Shown here in pieces: positions 11,656 to 24,063 of a DNA stretch of 64,000 bases. Where the stretch lies: contig JAQQWL010000001.1 of the NCBI GenBank assembly GCA_038363925.1, positions 2,790,001 through 2,854,000 on the forward strand. The letters run 5' to 3'. This DNA comes from Apiospora phragmitis (lineage: Eukaryota; Ascomycota; Sordariomycetes; Amphisphaeriales; Apiosporaceae). The stretch's first letter is position 1, and every line of letters starts with the position of its first letter. The notes under the pieces were generated by a model that did no database searches, was not told where the DNA came from, and saw only the letters and a list, made by a program, of their open reading frames with translations. A program made the translations under genes and the position numbers.

Positions 11656-12670
11656 TTATTCGAACCACCACTCGGCTTCGTCATCGGTTGGATGCGACTC
11701 GGGGCCCTGCTCGCCGTCCACACCCTCTTCTTCCACGGTGGGACCCAGCCAGTCCAACATGAGCAGCTTAACGGCTGGAGAGAAAAGGTCGTATTCGGCC
11801 TCGGCAAGAGCGAGTGACTCCAGACAAAGGTCGTCGACAACGAGGCAGTACTGGTAACGGGGTCGGTGGTGCACAGGGCTATAGTAACCGCTCGTCATGT
11901 ACTTCATGTGGGGATCGACGACGCCCGGGCGCAGTTTTCGCCTCAGATCGTTGAAACCCCAAGACCTGAAGTGCTCTCGCACTGGGCGATGAGTTGCTCC
12001 GCTGAGCAAGGGGTTTTTGTCAGCAACGTAAACAGAACGTGACCGTGACTCACAAAGTGCAATTAAAACTGTTTATATAAAACTTACTAGAGTGCTGGCT
12101 CGTCAATCATGTGTAGATCGTGAGAGGGCAAAAGGTCTTCGCGATTGTAGTACTTGAGATCCTCATGCACACTTGTCCGAAGCCAATCCAAGATATGGTC
12201 CCAAGCCGTATTGCCGCCTCCAACACAGTGGTAGATTTGAATTGCTCTCTCCCAAGTCAGTGTGAGCTCCCGCACGATGATATATATGACTTAAATGTTC
12301 CACGAACCGCGAAGCCCCCGATGGGGTCTTCAACGTCGGCGTCGGATAGCCCGGCATCGATGTTCAAAAAACACATGTTTTGATACCCCCATGCTGCTAG
12401 TTCCTCGTTCGTATGTAAAATGTCCTTCTTCAAACTTGGTGCCAATGCCCAAGGTGGAGATTGGTAGGCTGCTTTTGCTGACCCGAACCCAGGGAGACGA
12501 AGGATTGGCCACCGTAAAGGGGTTTGCTTTGCAGAAGATGATCGAAATGTCCTGCTCATGCTTCTAGCACGAACGCAATGAAACATGGTTCTCACCCGCT
12601 GCGCTTGCATCGTATGGGTTGTCGACACCAGGGGGGGGGAGAAAGAGTAATGCAGACGGGAGCGAGACAA
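11656..12670 (-). CDS. Unrecognised fungal protein (one frame break)
   Basis: The last exon is 12001-11656 and the preceding one ends at 12088 with a GTAAGT donor. Splicing gives DEPALYGATHRPVREHFRSWGFNDLRRKLRPG. Upstream, the reading frame changes at the short A run opposite 12291-12295. One extra A would join GGFAVRGTFK to VIYIIVRELTLTWERAIQIYH. The 5' end is uncertain and further introns are possible between 12380 and 12670. The product shows no domain I can name. It has an acidic C-terminus after RPRYQYCLVVDDLCLESLAL and WLGPTVEEEG. It looks like a lineage-specific hypothetical protein and could be degenerating. Confidence 0.45.
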
Positions 12671-13033
12671 ACGTCAGGGACGTGGCACTTTATTAGGAGA
12701 GAACGCGCCCCGGTCTGATCGGAATCCAGGCCCGTGCACACTTTGGTCGTTCGTAATGGCTTCGGTCATTTGATGAAATGTTTACCCGTATCCCTGGCAT
12801 GATCGATCAAATTAGACGGTGCTGGGTCCAATGACCTTATTCTCATATCTCTATTATTAGGGGCAATTTAGTCCTAATCAAGAATTCATCATTTACTAAC
12901 TCATGAGCATGATATCCTTCTTTCATCGCAACCAATTATCCAGTTCTCTCCCTAAAAGCATCAAAAGAGGGGGTATAACAGCGCTCTGGAAACTTCTTCC
13001 CATCACCGCCGACACGGATGACTACTTAAGTAA
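12671..13033. other. Intergenic, nothing recognised
   Basis: About 360 bases, moderately AT-rich, between two minus-strand genes. No gene or repeat is seen. It should contain the promoter of the unrecognised gene and the 3' end of the VIT-vWA gene. Confidence 0.4.
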
Positions 13034-16000
13034 CTAAACCAGACCCTTAGCCATCTCCACAAGGCCTTCAATTTCCTGCCCCGGCAGCTGCGCGGCCAGC
13101 CAGGCGAGTGCCTTGTCAACCAGCAACTCCCAAGAATCCTTCTGGTCGGCACTCTTTTTCCGGAGCCAGGCAACAACGCAAGTGGTGGCGATGACTTCCC
13201 GACTCTGGCTCGCAGCCTCGCCGCCGTACTTGGCCGAAAAGGCGGCCGCCCAAGCCGAAGCGAGGGTCGCCTCCTTCCGCTGCAGGAGGGAGAGCAGCTC
13301 TTGCGACCAGGGCCACGAGCCCTCGAAGCTCTGCATCAGGACCAAGCTCGACAGAGTCGGTGTTGATTGGGCGGAAGGATAGGGGCTGTATGAGTCAAAT
13401 CTGTCCTGGCTAAAAGGCGTCGTCGTATTCTTGCTACGACTTGCGGAACGGACAATTCCTCCCGACGGACCACTGCGGTTTGGGAGGGAGTACTGAGCCT
13501 GCCCACCCCAAAGACTACCGCCAAATGAGGGAGAAGCGTGCGCCATTGGGACCTGCCGCTGGCCCGTATTAGTGCCAAAAAGACCACCACCAGACGCGGG
13601 GGTAGCGTGGCGCGGTGAGAGCGCGTGCTGGCTCACAAGCCCACCACCAAAAAGACTGCCCCCAGAGGGTTTGTAATGCTGTTGGCTATTATACCCACTA
13701 TGACCAATACCTGCAGGAAGGCCGTGACTCTTTGCAAACTGAGGAGAGGCCATACCCTGGGGGTTTTGAGATTGAACACCGGGGCTCTGTGGGGGAGAAG
13801 ACAGGAATCGTTCAGAAAGCCATCACACTCGAAATCGGCAAGGACATTGTCCCCTGGCGCTTTGCTGGCCCAGTCCGTATACATGCCATCATTATGTCCC
13901 TCTGAGGACATAAACTGCTTCGGCGCTTGAGGTGCGGCCACGTCCTCGCCCGCGCCCTCCGGCACCGCGACAAAGGAGCACCATTTGCCGCCGACCTGGT
14001 ACGCGACGCCCAGCCGGACGGCCTCGCGCTCGGCCATGTCCTGGAACTTGCCGTCGTACCGCTGCTTCAGGAGCACCCCCTCGGCGTCCTTGGCGTGCGA
14101 GATCCAGCCGCGGCCCTCCTCGATCTCGCCGACGGCCTTCCTGGCGGCGAGCTGGTGGATGCTCATGCCTTTCTCGGCCAAAGGGGTGATGGGGATCTCG
14201 AGCTGCAAGGGACCTTGCTGTGACTTGCCCCGCAGGACGACCGACTCTGGCTTCCGGGTCTCGGAGGACATCAGTAGGTAGACGGTGCTGCGAACAAAGG
14301 GGAACAGGGGCGGGATGGAATGGGGGGCCTGCAACAGCTTCGGAACGCCGAGAGGCGGAAGGCCCAAGAATTTGTTCTCGTTGGTTTTGGCACCAAGATC
14401 TCCTTCAGCGGTGGATGATGGGTCGAATAGAGAGATTGGCTTCTTGGGTGCCGTCTCTTCGGTGGGTTTCGTCTCGGGGATGTGCACAACCAGTGACTCT
14501 TCGGGGGTATCTATGACCTCGTATTCTTCATCTTCGTCGGCCTCATACTTGACTTCCAACGTGTAATCCTTGACGTGGGGGAACATGGCACCCTTGAGCA
14601 TTCGGACGACTTTGCTGCCCATCTCCTCGGAGCCGATGATGGCCTGCGAGAACCCATTGCCGGCTCTGGCAACCCTCTCGATGAGCGAGTGGCTGACGGA
14701 CCGACCGATGCCGAGCGTGAAGATGCGAATGGCTCCGTCGGAGGCAGCGACTTTTGCGTTGATCATGTCGATCAGCGGGTCCTGGTTCCAGATCTCGCCG
14801 TCCGTCAGTAAGAAGGCCTCGAGGTTCATGTCCTGGTAGCGTCGCTTGATCGTCTGTTCGATGGGCGCGTACATCTCCGTGCCCCCGTAGCTGTCGTCGA
14901 AGCTGTCGATGTGTTGCATAGCCTCTGTCATGCTCGCCGAGTCGTAGGTGCGGGACCGGTCCCAGAGGAAGCTATGTTGGCTGCCGAAGCTGCAGATGTT
15001 GAACTTGACGCCCACGGTGAGCGACTTGACGAACAGCTGCAGGGCCTTCTTCACGTCGGGGATCTTGGCGCGCATGCTGCCGCTCCGGTCACACACAAAG
15101 ACCACTTCGGGCTTCTCGGGCGCGAGCGCGAACTTGGGCACCAGGGTGGCCATGATGGCCTGCTGGCCCGGGATGGACGGATGTTCCTCCAAGGTGGCGA
15201 CCGGGTTTCCGATTTCCGTGGTGGTCATCTGGAGAACAAAGTCCCGGTAGAGCTCTGTCGTGCCGAGCGAAAGCGTGGCGGATGCTTTTTCAAAAGACAG
15301 ATCCAGCTCTGGACACTTGGACGTTCGGCCAATGGTGACGCCAATCTGGTGGGACGGGGACTGTATGGATGTGATGCGCGAGCCGGAGGATACCTGGGCA
15401 TCTACCGTGATCTTGATGCCGCCATCCGGGGTGGCGGAAGCAGCATTGGGTGTCTGGAGTCCACCGGGATATGCGCCATAGCGGGGCGCAATATATGTCG
15501 GAATAGTAAGGCGCATACCATCAATCTAAGCGAAAAGCAACTGTTAGTCCAAGGTAGTACTTGTGTTGTAACATAAAGCGTCACTTACCTGGGCATCATG
15601 TTTCAGCTCCCCGAGACAAGTGATGTCAACCTTGATCTGGGCGCCTCCAGGGATGTTTCCCACGCTCGTCTTGAAGACATCTCCCGTGGTGTCGACAGCC
15701 TGCGCGAGCAGACCCGCGGTCTCACCCTGGGCAACCGCTTGGTCGAAGGTCGCCTGCGCCTGGCCCCTCTCCTTGACCAGCCCTTTGATGACGCGGTCGC
15801 CGACGGTGCATGTGAAGCCCACGATGCTGACACCGTCAAAGAGGGGAAAGGTGTAGTAGAGCTGCTTGATGGGGTCATTTCCAGGGTTGACGAAGGTCTG
15901 GACGAAGGTGGTGCGGGCGATGGAAGAAATGATGGACGTGTGGGCCTCGACTTTCACCTGGGGGAGGTATGTCGGGCTTCTGGTGTTAAATATCCCCTCC

Positions 16001-16059
16001 TGAGTGGTAAAGTAATGGAAGCCGCAGATGCCACGGGTCTGCATTTGGTAGGATGCCAT
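13034..16059 (-). CDS. VIT and von Willebrand factor A domain protein
   Basis: Exon 1 is 16059-15589 and exon 2 starts at 15525 (GTAAGT...TTAG intron, phase 0). A second intron near 13785-13885 has alternative donors, and the last exon runs to TAA at 13034. Residues ~1-155 are a VIT domain (vault/inter-alpha-trypsin type; PIKQLYYTFPLFDGVSIVGFTC, AQATFDQAVAQGETAGLL). Residues ~260-430 are a vWA domain with the metal-binding DxSxS motif in VFVCDRSGSM and a later FLLTDGEIW. The C-terminal third carries a QKSxG-like region, a Gly/Ser/Phe-rich linker (SGGGLFG) and a terminal helical block with Trp-rich CVVAWLRKK. Many filamentous fungi encode such proteins. Their role is not settled; protein-protein interaction is the usual inference. 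No break was found. Confidence 0.86.
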
Positions 16060-17230
16060 CGTCGATGCGTCGACTTGGCTATTACTTGAGATTGTGGGGT
16101 TGCATAGAAGTTAGGTAAGAAGTCTCCGAGAGGAAGAATAGCAGCAGTCGCGTTTACTTATGGATGACAGTGTAAGTTGAATTGTTGGATGGTCTGAGGA
16201 TTCCGCGCAAAACAGCAGCAGCCTGATTCCAGGTTGATTTCTTTGTTGGCGGCCTGTTCAATGGAGTTCTGCTTCAAGTGCACCATGGAAACATGCAGCA
16301 GGATGGTGGTGTACTGCAGCCTGGCACACTTGGCTTGGTTTGCTGACACAAAGACAGGAAACAATTGGCTGGGTTCACTCCAGGCAGCAGTCAGCAAATG
16401 GGCGATCAGGCAACACCAAACGTCACTTTTCTACAGCACCCCAAAATCAGGCATGAAAGACTCATGAGACACTTTTGCTCGCACTCAATCAGGCGTGATC
16501 GTTTCCCACGCTGCTATGCTCAGCTCTCCAATTGCTGCATATACGAATAATGTACGATTTTCCCCCTTGAGCGTGAAATAGGGCGAGAAGACTGATAATT
16601 GCTTCGAGTTCAATTGGATTTCAGATATCTTCAGATAGTGAGTTTCACGCCGTCGGGAACATGAAATTCGACCAGGTCACCATATTTACGCGATTATCGA
16701 TAGAGTCTCAATTCTTGTTACAATATATCGCGCGCAAGGATATAATTAGTAACACCGCGGTCATTCCTTCACAGATGCAATATGAAACACTTCCAGAAAG
16801 AACAACTTTACGCGAGCTTGTCTAGAAGATTGGCGCATATTCAGATCGAGATGGCTACCTGTCAATTCCCACAAGTTTTGTATCTCGTGTCTTGTGCGAC
16901 GCGGTTTTGGTACGATCGTTATTGGCGACGGGTGTTACATGATCATTTACTTGCATTTACTTGGTCACACATTTTACAAGCCGGCTGTATATTCAATAAA
17001 AAGAAATATTCTTGATTTCTCTGCATGCATCTAGCGATGACCGTGGTTCTGATAGCACTAGCTACATACTTCACGATGACGAACACGGTGGGACGATGCC
17101 CTTCTCTCTCAATGGAATGTTCAAACAACATGCAAGCACAAGAAATGAATGTCCGATATTTGTCTACATATGTATCCATGTGATCCAAGTATAATGAAAA
17201 AGAAAGAAAGGAAAATGGGGTATCTCTAAA
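16060..17230. other. Intergenic, no supported gene
   Basis: About 1.2 kb with no recognisable coding sequence. It should include the promoter of the VIT-vWA gene and the 3' end of the GH43 gene. Confidence 0.45.
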
Positions 17231-18304
17231 TCATGCTTCGAAGAACTTGAAGCTATATCCAACGTTCTCGTTGTCGCCCGGCACGTTCTTGCGGCTGTAC
17301 TTGGTCTGGCTCCACCAGACGAAGCTGCCGGTGTACCAGTGCCGGTTGGCCCAGCTGTACGGCGTCCCCTTGGCGACGCCGTGGAACATGAACGGGATAT
17401 GGTTGGTGCCGCCCGGGCTCTTCCCGACGTCGCCGTCGGGCAGCGCAAAGGTGTGGTGCCCGGGCCCGTCGATGCCGAGCGTCGCGTCCCAGCCGGCCAT
17501 CATGTTGGCCTGGACCGAACCAAAAAGGCAGCCGTTGGACTTGTACCAGTCCCACACGTTGGTCGGGTCGCCCCCTTTCCGCAGGCGCAGGTCCGCGAGG
17601 CAGTACCGCGGGCCCCAGCTGCCGTTGGCCGAGTACACGATGTGCAGTTGCCCGTCCGGGTCCACGATGGCCTCGGGCCCCTCGTTGATCAGCGGCTTCG
17701 ACCCGTCCCGCGCGCTCTCCCACGGCTCGCGCGGCTGCGAGATGATGTAGCGCGCGCCCGTCGCCTGCGTCGGGCTGCTCATGCGCGCGAGGTACAGGTT
17801 CTGCTCCACGTTGTCCGTGCCCACCCAGCCCGACCAGACGAGGTAGCGCTGCCCGCCGTACGTGAACAGCACCCCGTCGATGGCCCAGCGGTCGTCCGGC
17901 AGGTTGACTTTGCTGGCGGAGGAGGGGTAGTTGCCGAGCGGCGAGTCGGCGCTGATGGCGTACATGCGGTGGTCGTCGCCCGCGGCGAAGTGGATCCAGG
18001 TCCGGCCGCCCTCGGTCGAGATCTCGGGCGCCCAGACGGCACCAATATTGTCGGACCAGACCTTTTTGCGCTGCGTGGGCTTACCCAAACCCTCGAGCGT
18101 GGGAGCCTCGCGCACCCAGATGCCGCCGTCGGCTGACTCGGCCGAGTAGTAGTTGCTGCCGACCCGCATCGCCGAGGGGTCGGCGCCGGTCCGCACGTCG
18201 GTGTAGGCGGCCGTGCCGCCCACCAGGAGCAGCAGAACGGTGCCCACGATCAGAATGAGGGCGGCTGAGTGCCTCCTCAGGGAGCTTTCAGGTGTGAAAA
18301 ACAT
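17231..18304 (-). CDS. Glycoside hydrolase family 43 protein (arabinanase/arabinofuranosidase type)
   Basis: Single exon, 357 residues. Residues 1-33 are a signal peptide or signal anchor (RRHSAALILIVGTVLLLLVGGTAAY). The GH43 five-bladed beta-propeller catalytic triad can be placed. The general base is Asp in GADPSAMRVGSNYY, the pKa-modulating Asp is in RWAIDGVLF, and the general acid Glu is in INEGPEAI. WSDNIGAVWAPEI and DGQLHIVYSANGSWGP are further family-like strands. GH43 enzymes remove or cleave alpha-L-arabinofuranosyl or beta-xylosyl units in pectin side chains and arabinoxylan; the exact substrate is not decidable here. Together with the PL4 lyase at 30.5-32.6 kb it points to pectin breakdown, though the two are not adjacent. 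Confidence 0.88.
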   Translation of the reverse strand: MFFTPESSLRRHSAALILIVGTVLLLLVGGTAAYTDVRTGADPSAMRVGSNYYSAESADGGIWVREAPTLEGLGKPTQRKKVWSDNIGAVWAPEISTEGGRTWIHFAAGDDHRMYAISADSPLGNYPSSASKVNLPDDRWAIDGVLFTYGGQRYLVWSGWVGTDNVEQNLYLARMSSPTQATGARYIISQPREPWESARDGSKPLINEGPEAIVDPDGQLHIVYSANGSWGPRYCLADLRLRKGGDPTNVWDWYKSNGCLFGSVQANMMAGWDATLGIDGPGHHTFALPDGDVGKSPGGTNHIPFMFHGVAKGTPYSWANRHWYTGSFVWWSQTKYSRKNVPGDNENVGYSFKFFEA

Positions 18305-19467
18305 GATGGATGGGTTTGACTATGTGCTGAGTCGTCTGGAGTCCTTCAATGGAGAAGACCAGAGAATATTTCGGCGACGAACGCCTTCCCCTTTATATTA
18401 GAGAAGCTCACGTCAGGCATCGTGTGAGAGTTGGGTTATTTCTGACGCTTCCGCAACAAAGCCACCAATAACATCTGTTTCTCAACGAACAAGTGTGCCT
18501 GAACAACCCATTGTTACGCTCAGGTGGCTTGCGCAAAACCCCTAGGGTGTTCATCAGTTGAGCTCCATGTCAGGGGTGAGCCATGTCTCAGCCTTACCCG
18601 GCTATAGCCAAGACAGTCGGATTACTAGCCCCATTCATATGTACGACAGGTCTCGTGTTCCCGCCGTATTGGATGCCACCGCTCACGACTCCAAGTCAGT
18701 GAAACGTTGCCGCCGAATCATGGAGCGCGATCCATCCAGCAGGATGCACTCCAGCGAATCTCGCATACTCCTTTACCTCTTACTGCTCCGATACCCTTCT
18801 CCCCCGATGATGGATATACTACTAAGCTTACATTTCGGACACACCATCATTCGATTGCATGTCGTCACTGACTGAAAAAAGTTGGTAGCGAGCTGACTTG
18901 GAGGGGATGTTGAGCACACCGCCCTAGCCGACTCCCTAATTGCTTCGCCCCTCCATGTTTGGGCGAAGGGGTATATCCCTAATGCTCTATAGAGGCAATG
19001 AACTTGTTCTACGCATCTCGGTTCTCGGCAACACGGCCACGGCCACTGACTGTGCAGAATGTGCGCTAGTCTCTGACAGCTATACGGACAGCGCATATTT
19101 GCCAGCTCAAAGCCAGGCTCCAACATTTACATTGCCGGAAAATAGATTACAGTAGTAAGCCCTGTGCGGAGTTGGAGAAGAGTCCTACAGAAAAGGCCCC
19201 GCGAGAACCAATGAAGCGGACCGCAGTATATAGCGGCGCTTGGCTTCGGAACTTTTCTAGAAGACCGTTGGATGACAACCCCCTGCGCCCCCCACCTGAC
19301 CCTGAAAATCCAGTAAGCGTCTCCGCGGGCCCCAGGGCCCCGCCAGTCTCACCATCTGGGATAATGGCCGATGGACGAATGAGCTGTGCGGCCTGCCCTC
19401 CCTCATCGTATTTGCATTTGCGATGCCATAAAATCCGACCGGGCCCTATGCACATTCGACCCCTTTG

Positions 19468-19482
19468 CGACAAATTTTGTCG
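19468..19482. repeat. Palindrome CGACAAA-T-TTTGTCG (copy 1)
   Basis: Seven-base arms CGACAAA/TTTGTCG flank a single centre base. The flanking CCxTTTG on the left and T on the right are shared with copy 2 at 20297-20311, so these are related sequences and not chance palindromes of different origin. Confidence 0.8.
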
Positions 19483-20296
19483 TATGATCCTTCTACCCCT
19501 CAAGACCTCTAAGCCATCTGTGGCAGTCCAGAACTACATAAAAACTAACAATCTAGGGGTCCTGCTCCTGCTACCCGCTATTAATAGCGGTCCATTCTTT
19601 GTACACACCGCAAGTGGCTGAGCGGGAAGGTCTTCTATTGTTCTCGTCCTTCCAACGGTTGGCGGTTGGCTTGGCATCCATCCCTTTGTTCCTGGACGAC
19701 TAAATCCTCTGCAAGATCCCCCACCAAGCGCTCGGTGCCTGACAGACACTGGAGGGACCATCGGAGCGATGCAACCAGATGGGTGTGAATGCAACGTGAT
19801 TCATGGGCCACTGGAACCTCACTCGGAAAGTTACGAACCTGAGAATGTCTTGACCGGGAGTCTATTTCTGGGGCGGTTGTAGAACAATTTCATATCTACT
19901 TCCATGTCACTGGGTGATAATTAGGAGGTATGAAATGTTACCTGCCTATAAAAGATCAAGGTATGCATGGTTGCACTTACTGAACATTTGACACACGTCA
20001 AGGCAATTTTAGACTAGCATTCAGAGGCACTTGGTATTAGCTAATGTGTAGCGAATCGGAAGCCTTGGCGGTGGTGTTCTGAGGACCGAAGTGAGCGAAG
20101 TGCCACGTCGACTGCCAGGCGATGAGGACCACTGACTTATGCCGCTTGGCACTTGCTCAATGACCATACAACTGCCGGGCCTTACATCGGAGTCCGGATC
20201 GAATCAATGATGGGATGAAACCTCGAGTGATATGAAATGTGTCAAATTGGTCTATCTAATTACCGTGAATAACCATGGTCTATGCGAGACCATTTG

Positions 20297-20311
20297 CGAC
20301 AAAGTTTGTCG
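20297..20311. repeat. Palindrome CGACAAA-G-TTTGTCG (copy 2)
   Basis: Same arms as the copy at 19468-19482, with G at the centre. The role is unknown. It could be a protein-binding site or the end of a small decayed transposon. Confidence 0.8.
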
Positions 20312-20690
20312 TTCAATTAAGCGTTGGCTGGCGCGACTTTCGTTGTGCTGATCTCGTGGCTGACGTAATTCAGGGGTGGGGTTCTCACTTTTTTCCGCCT
20401 CCGAAACCATCACGCATGAAACATCGGTTCGTTCCCAAGTTGAGTCTAAAGTGACCACCAGACATCTGAACCCTCGTCAAGGCACTCGGGGCCATCAAAG
20501 AGTGCAAGGTATTACCGTCGACAACCAGACTTTTCGGGTTCTACAAATGTTCTTTCGCTTTCTCGCGGAGATTAAGGTGTGAGGAGGACATATCGCGTGA
20601 TTGCCGAGTCACGTGCACGCGTGTCGAGGCTCACTGCTGCAGCCCTACCCAAACAAGGCAAGACGGCTAAAGCGCCCTCAAAGAGACATC

Positions 20691-22637
20691 ATGACTGCTA
20701 CCACTTCGTCGCCCACAGAGGAAAAGTACCACGAGTCTTACGATGACTCCGGTCGAGAGTCCCTGGATGCCCATCTGCTCCCATCGAGTACCCCGCAAAT
20801 GGTAACGGTTACCAAGAAACGCGCCAGGCGTTCGCGGTCCGCCCTGATTTGGGCCATCATTGCCGCCATCCTCTCGGTGGTCGCGATAGTCGGCTCGATT
20901 CGCTATTTTGGCTGGATTCGCCCTAATCTCAAATGGTCAGAGGCATCTGTGCCGGACTATTTCCAGACGACTACCGAGGTCTTGCCCGGCCCGACCAAGA
21001 CGGCCGCTATTGCCCCTTTCTTAGCTCAGACCAACACGGTCGCATTCACTGGCACGTGGGCGCCCAACCAGCCTCTGCAAACGGGCGTGCCGATCGTGGG
21101 CAATGTCAACAACTCAAACATCTTCCAGCTGCAGGGCCATCTCTCGAGCTATTTCCCCAATCCAGATGGCTTTGGGGTGGATGAGTACCCGCTTCCGCCC
21201 GGGGCCCAGATTGCCCAGATGCACCTGCTGCATCGGCACGGATCACGATACCCAACCCTGCAGTCTTCCATTTCGGACTTTGCGGCCAAGGTGGAGAACC
21301 TGACGCGGACTGGTAAGGCGGACTGGTCTGGCCGGTTGAGCTTTCTCAAGGACTGGAAATACACGCTGGGCGCGGAAATCCTCGTCGCGCGGGGGCGCCA
21401 GGAGCTGTTCGACAGTGGTGTGCTACATTACTACAACTATGGCAGCCTCTACAATACCTCGACCAAGATCCTGGCACGGACGACGAGCCAGGACCGCATG
21501 CTGAAGTCGGCCGAGTACTTCATGGCCGGCTTCTTCGGTCTCGAGTGGGCCCAGAACGTCACCCTCGAGCCCATTCTCGAGACGTGGGGGCTCAACAACT
21601 CACTCGCCGGGTACTTTGCGTGCGAAAACGCCCTCAACTTCCGCTCCAGCGGCGGCAACAACGCGTCGCGCGCCTGGGAGCGTGTCTACCTCGCCGACGC
21701 GACGGAGCGCCTGCGCAAGTTCACGGGCGACTACGACTGGACCGTCGCGGACAGCTACAACGCCCAGACCCTCTGTCCCTACGAGACGGTGGCGTATGGC
21801 TTCTCGCGCTGGTGTGACTTGTTCACGTACGAGGAGTGGCTCGACTTCGAGTACAGCATCGACCTCCAGTTCCAAGGCGGCTCCGGCTTTTCCTCCCCGA
21901 CCGGGCGCGCGGTGGGCATCGGCTTCGTCGAGGAGTTCCACGCCCGCCTGCAGGGTCATCTGTACGATCTGCCAGAGGGCGCGACCAACGTCAACTACAC
22001 ACTCGACACGATGGAGGAGACGTTCCCGCTGAACCAGAACATTTACATGGACTTCAGCCACGACACCAACATCTACTCGGTCATCACGGCGTTCGGCCTC
22101 AAACAGTTCTCCGACCAGCTCCCCACCACGCACCGCCTCGAGCCGCGCAACGTGATGGCGTCGCACATCACGCCCTTCGCCGCCCGCATGGTGTGGGAGG
22201 TCATCACGGCGCCCCATCCTGTCAAGGCCCAACGACCCGACCCAGCGAAAGCTGCCAGCGCAGACTCTTACTACGATGAAGGTGGTGCGACGAAATATAT
22301 GCATCTGACGTTGAGCCAGCGCACCGTGCCGCTTGGCGAAAGTTATCCCGCGTGTGGCCGCCGGGATGATGGATGGTGCGAGATGGGCACGTTCATGCGG
22401 ATCCTGGATGGGCTGCTTGAGCAGGCCAAGTTCGAGTTCAGTTGCTTTGGCAATTACACGAACGGTAACGTTACAGATGGTAAGTGAGGCGGCGGGAGGG
22501 CTGCTCCATTTTCTCCCCAAGTCTCATTTGCTAACAGAGTTCTTACAGGGGTCCCAGTGGTCAAGAGGGCGCTTGGCGGCGGCATGGGGTTGGGGCTTGC
22601 GCAGTTTGAGGCTAGCGACCACTACTGGCTGGAATGA
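20691..22637 (+). CDS. Histidine acid phosphatase (phytase-like), membrane-anchored
   Basis: Two exons, 20691-22479 and 22549-22637 (GTAAGT...ACAG). The ATG at 20691 gives MTATTSSPTEEKY. The product is about 626 residues. A cytosolic tail (residues 1-50) is followed by a transmembrane helix (SALIWAIIAAILSVVAIVGSI), giving a type II membrane topology, then a linker, then the catalytic domain. The catalytic nucleophile motif is RHGSRYP (RHGxRxP) and the proton donor motif is FSHDTNI (HD). Several N-x-S/T sites are present. The family hydrolyses phosphate monoesters, including phytate, at acidic pH. The anchored form may act at the cell surface or in vacuole/secretory membranes. The last exon supplies KRALGGGMGLGLAQFEASDHYWLE. 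It looks intact. Confidence 0.9.
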
Positions 22638-23013
22638 TTGCCGGTCTCATCGGGATGTTCCCTTGAGCAGCGCATTCTGAATAGAATTGCTCTGTAATTG
22701 TTTTGATGTTGGTATCGAAGCAGTGTATCATTATGACAGTCAAGTCAATTTGAAGCAGGCTATGACGCGCATCCATGCCTTTGATCTATGCGATGCACTT
22801 GCTACGGAAGGAAAGGAATCAATTCAATCAGGAGGGCTTCTGCCAACTTTCCTGAATGCGAACCCCGCTTACGTCACTCGGCCTGGTTTCCGAGCTTGCC
22901 AACCCTCTTGACTTCCATAACCGCAGCTGAAGCTGTGCAAGATGGCTGCTGGCTGCAAATCGATTCGCATGCAAGTCCAAGCACCATCAGTATTAGGGAT
23001 TAAGTAAGTAGTT
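22638..23013. other. Intergenic, nothing recognised
   Basis: About 375 bases between the phosphatase stop and the damaged GH128-like gene. No gene, repeat or regulatory site was recognised. Confidence 0.4.
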
Positions 23014-23906
23014 ATGGAGACGGCGAGACCAAGCAGCAAACGCACCCTTCTCTGGGACTGGACACTGACCCGGGATATGACACCACCCCTGCGCTCCAAT
23101 CAACCACTGCCTCGCTGACGAAAACTTCGTCGCGCATCTCCTCCATCACCAATTGGAACGCCTGGCGCCCACCCGAGCTTCCCTCCCATCTCCCCTTCCG
23201 GCCCATGATCCGCATCCCCGCCCGGCTCGAGGGCAACGAGTGGGCCATGATCCGCGGCAGCATCGATGCCGAGCTCCAGAGAGACCCAGACTCGCCCGTC
23301 ATCGTGCACACTTTCAACGAGCCCGAGCGCATCCCGCTCTCCGTCACCGACGCGCTGCATCTCTGGCGCACTCAGATCCTGCCCCTCCGGCGGCGGTCTG
23401 ACGGACATCAACAGAATCGGGTCAAGCTCGTCAGCCCGGCTTGCGCGTCGGACCCGCAAGGTTCGCAGTGGCTGGACGCGTTCATGGCTGCCCTCGCTCT
23501 CGACGACGACGACAGGCCCGACATTCTCGGCCTGCACTTCTACACCATGCCGGACCAGACTGCAGAGCAGGGCCTCGCCGCCGCGCAGGCGTACTTCGAG
23601 GAGCGACGCAACCGCTTCGCTCAGCTGCCGGTCATCATTTCCGAGGTCGCGTGCACGAGCCGGGACCCCGCGGTGGTGGACCAGTTCACGCGCGACCTGG
23701 TGCGGTGGCAGGAGGACGAGGAGCAGGAGTAGGTGGTCGAGTACAGGTTCTTCGGGATGATGCGCGATGTGGCGGACGGGTTCGTGAGTCCGGCGGCGCA
23801 GTTGCTGGATCGGGAGGGGGTTTGGCGGGATTGGGGAGTTGGTGGGTTGGTGTGGAAGAATAACAACAAACTTGCGTGGGTGTTTTATTTCATTCATTTG
23901 AATTAG
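23014..23906 (+). pseudogene. GH128/Asl1-like glycosyl hydrolase, broken
   Basis: The ATG at 23014 opens METARPSSKRTLLWDWTLTRD, the usual start of the fungal Asl1-like (GH128, beta-1,3-glucan-active) domain. The frame breaks at the CCCC run 23086-23089, where one extra C would restore it. It then continues through NWNAWRPPELPSHLPFRPMI, VIVHTFNEPERIPLS (with the catalytic Glu of the NEP motif) and LGLHFYTMP to VIISEVACTSRD, which holds the second Glu. At 23730-23732 a TAG replaces the expected Trp before VVEYRFFGMMRDVADGFVSP. The frame stays open to TAG at 23904-23906. A frameshift plus a nonsense codon makes a true pseudogene likely. No signal peptide is seen. Confidence 0.75.
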
Positions 23907-24063
23907 GACAATGAATTGTACATATATTACTTTTTAGACTTACCTGATGTAATTGATCATGTTCTACAGTGTACCTACTTGAGTGCTTACGTTACCTTTA
24001 CAGTCTAGAGCTGGCGGACTAAATAGCCTGTGGATGACGGACAGTAGTTATATCCACATGTGT

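Larger units (their letters stand above)
18305..20690. other. Intergenic, contains two matched palindromes
   Basis: About 2.4 kb without a supported gene between divergent neighbours. The only notable structures are two 15-bp perfect palindromes with shared flanks at 19468-19482 and 20297-20311. Confidence 0.5.

Noticed and set aside
21600..22520. 306-codon minus-strand open frame
   Set aside because: Antisense shadow of the histidine acid phosphatase.
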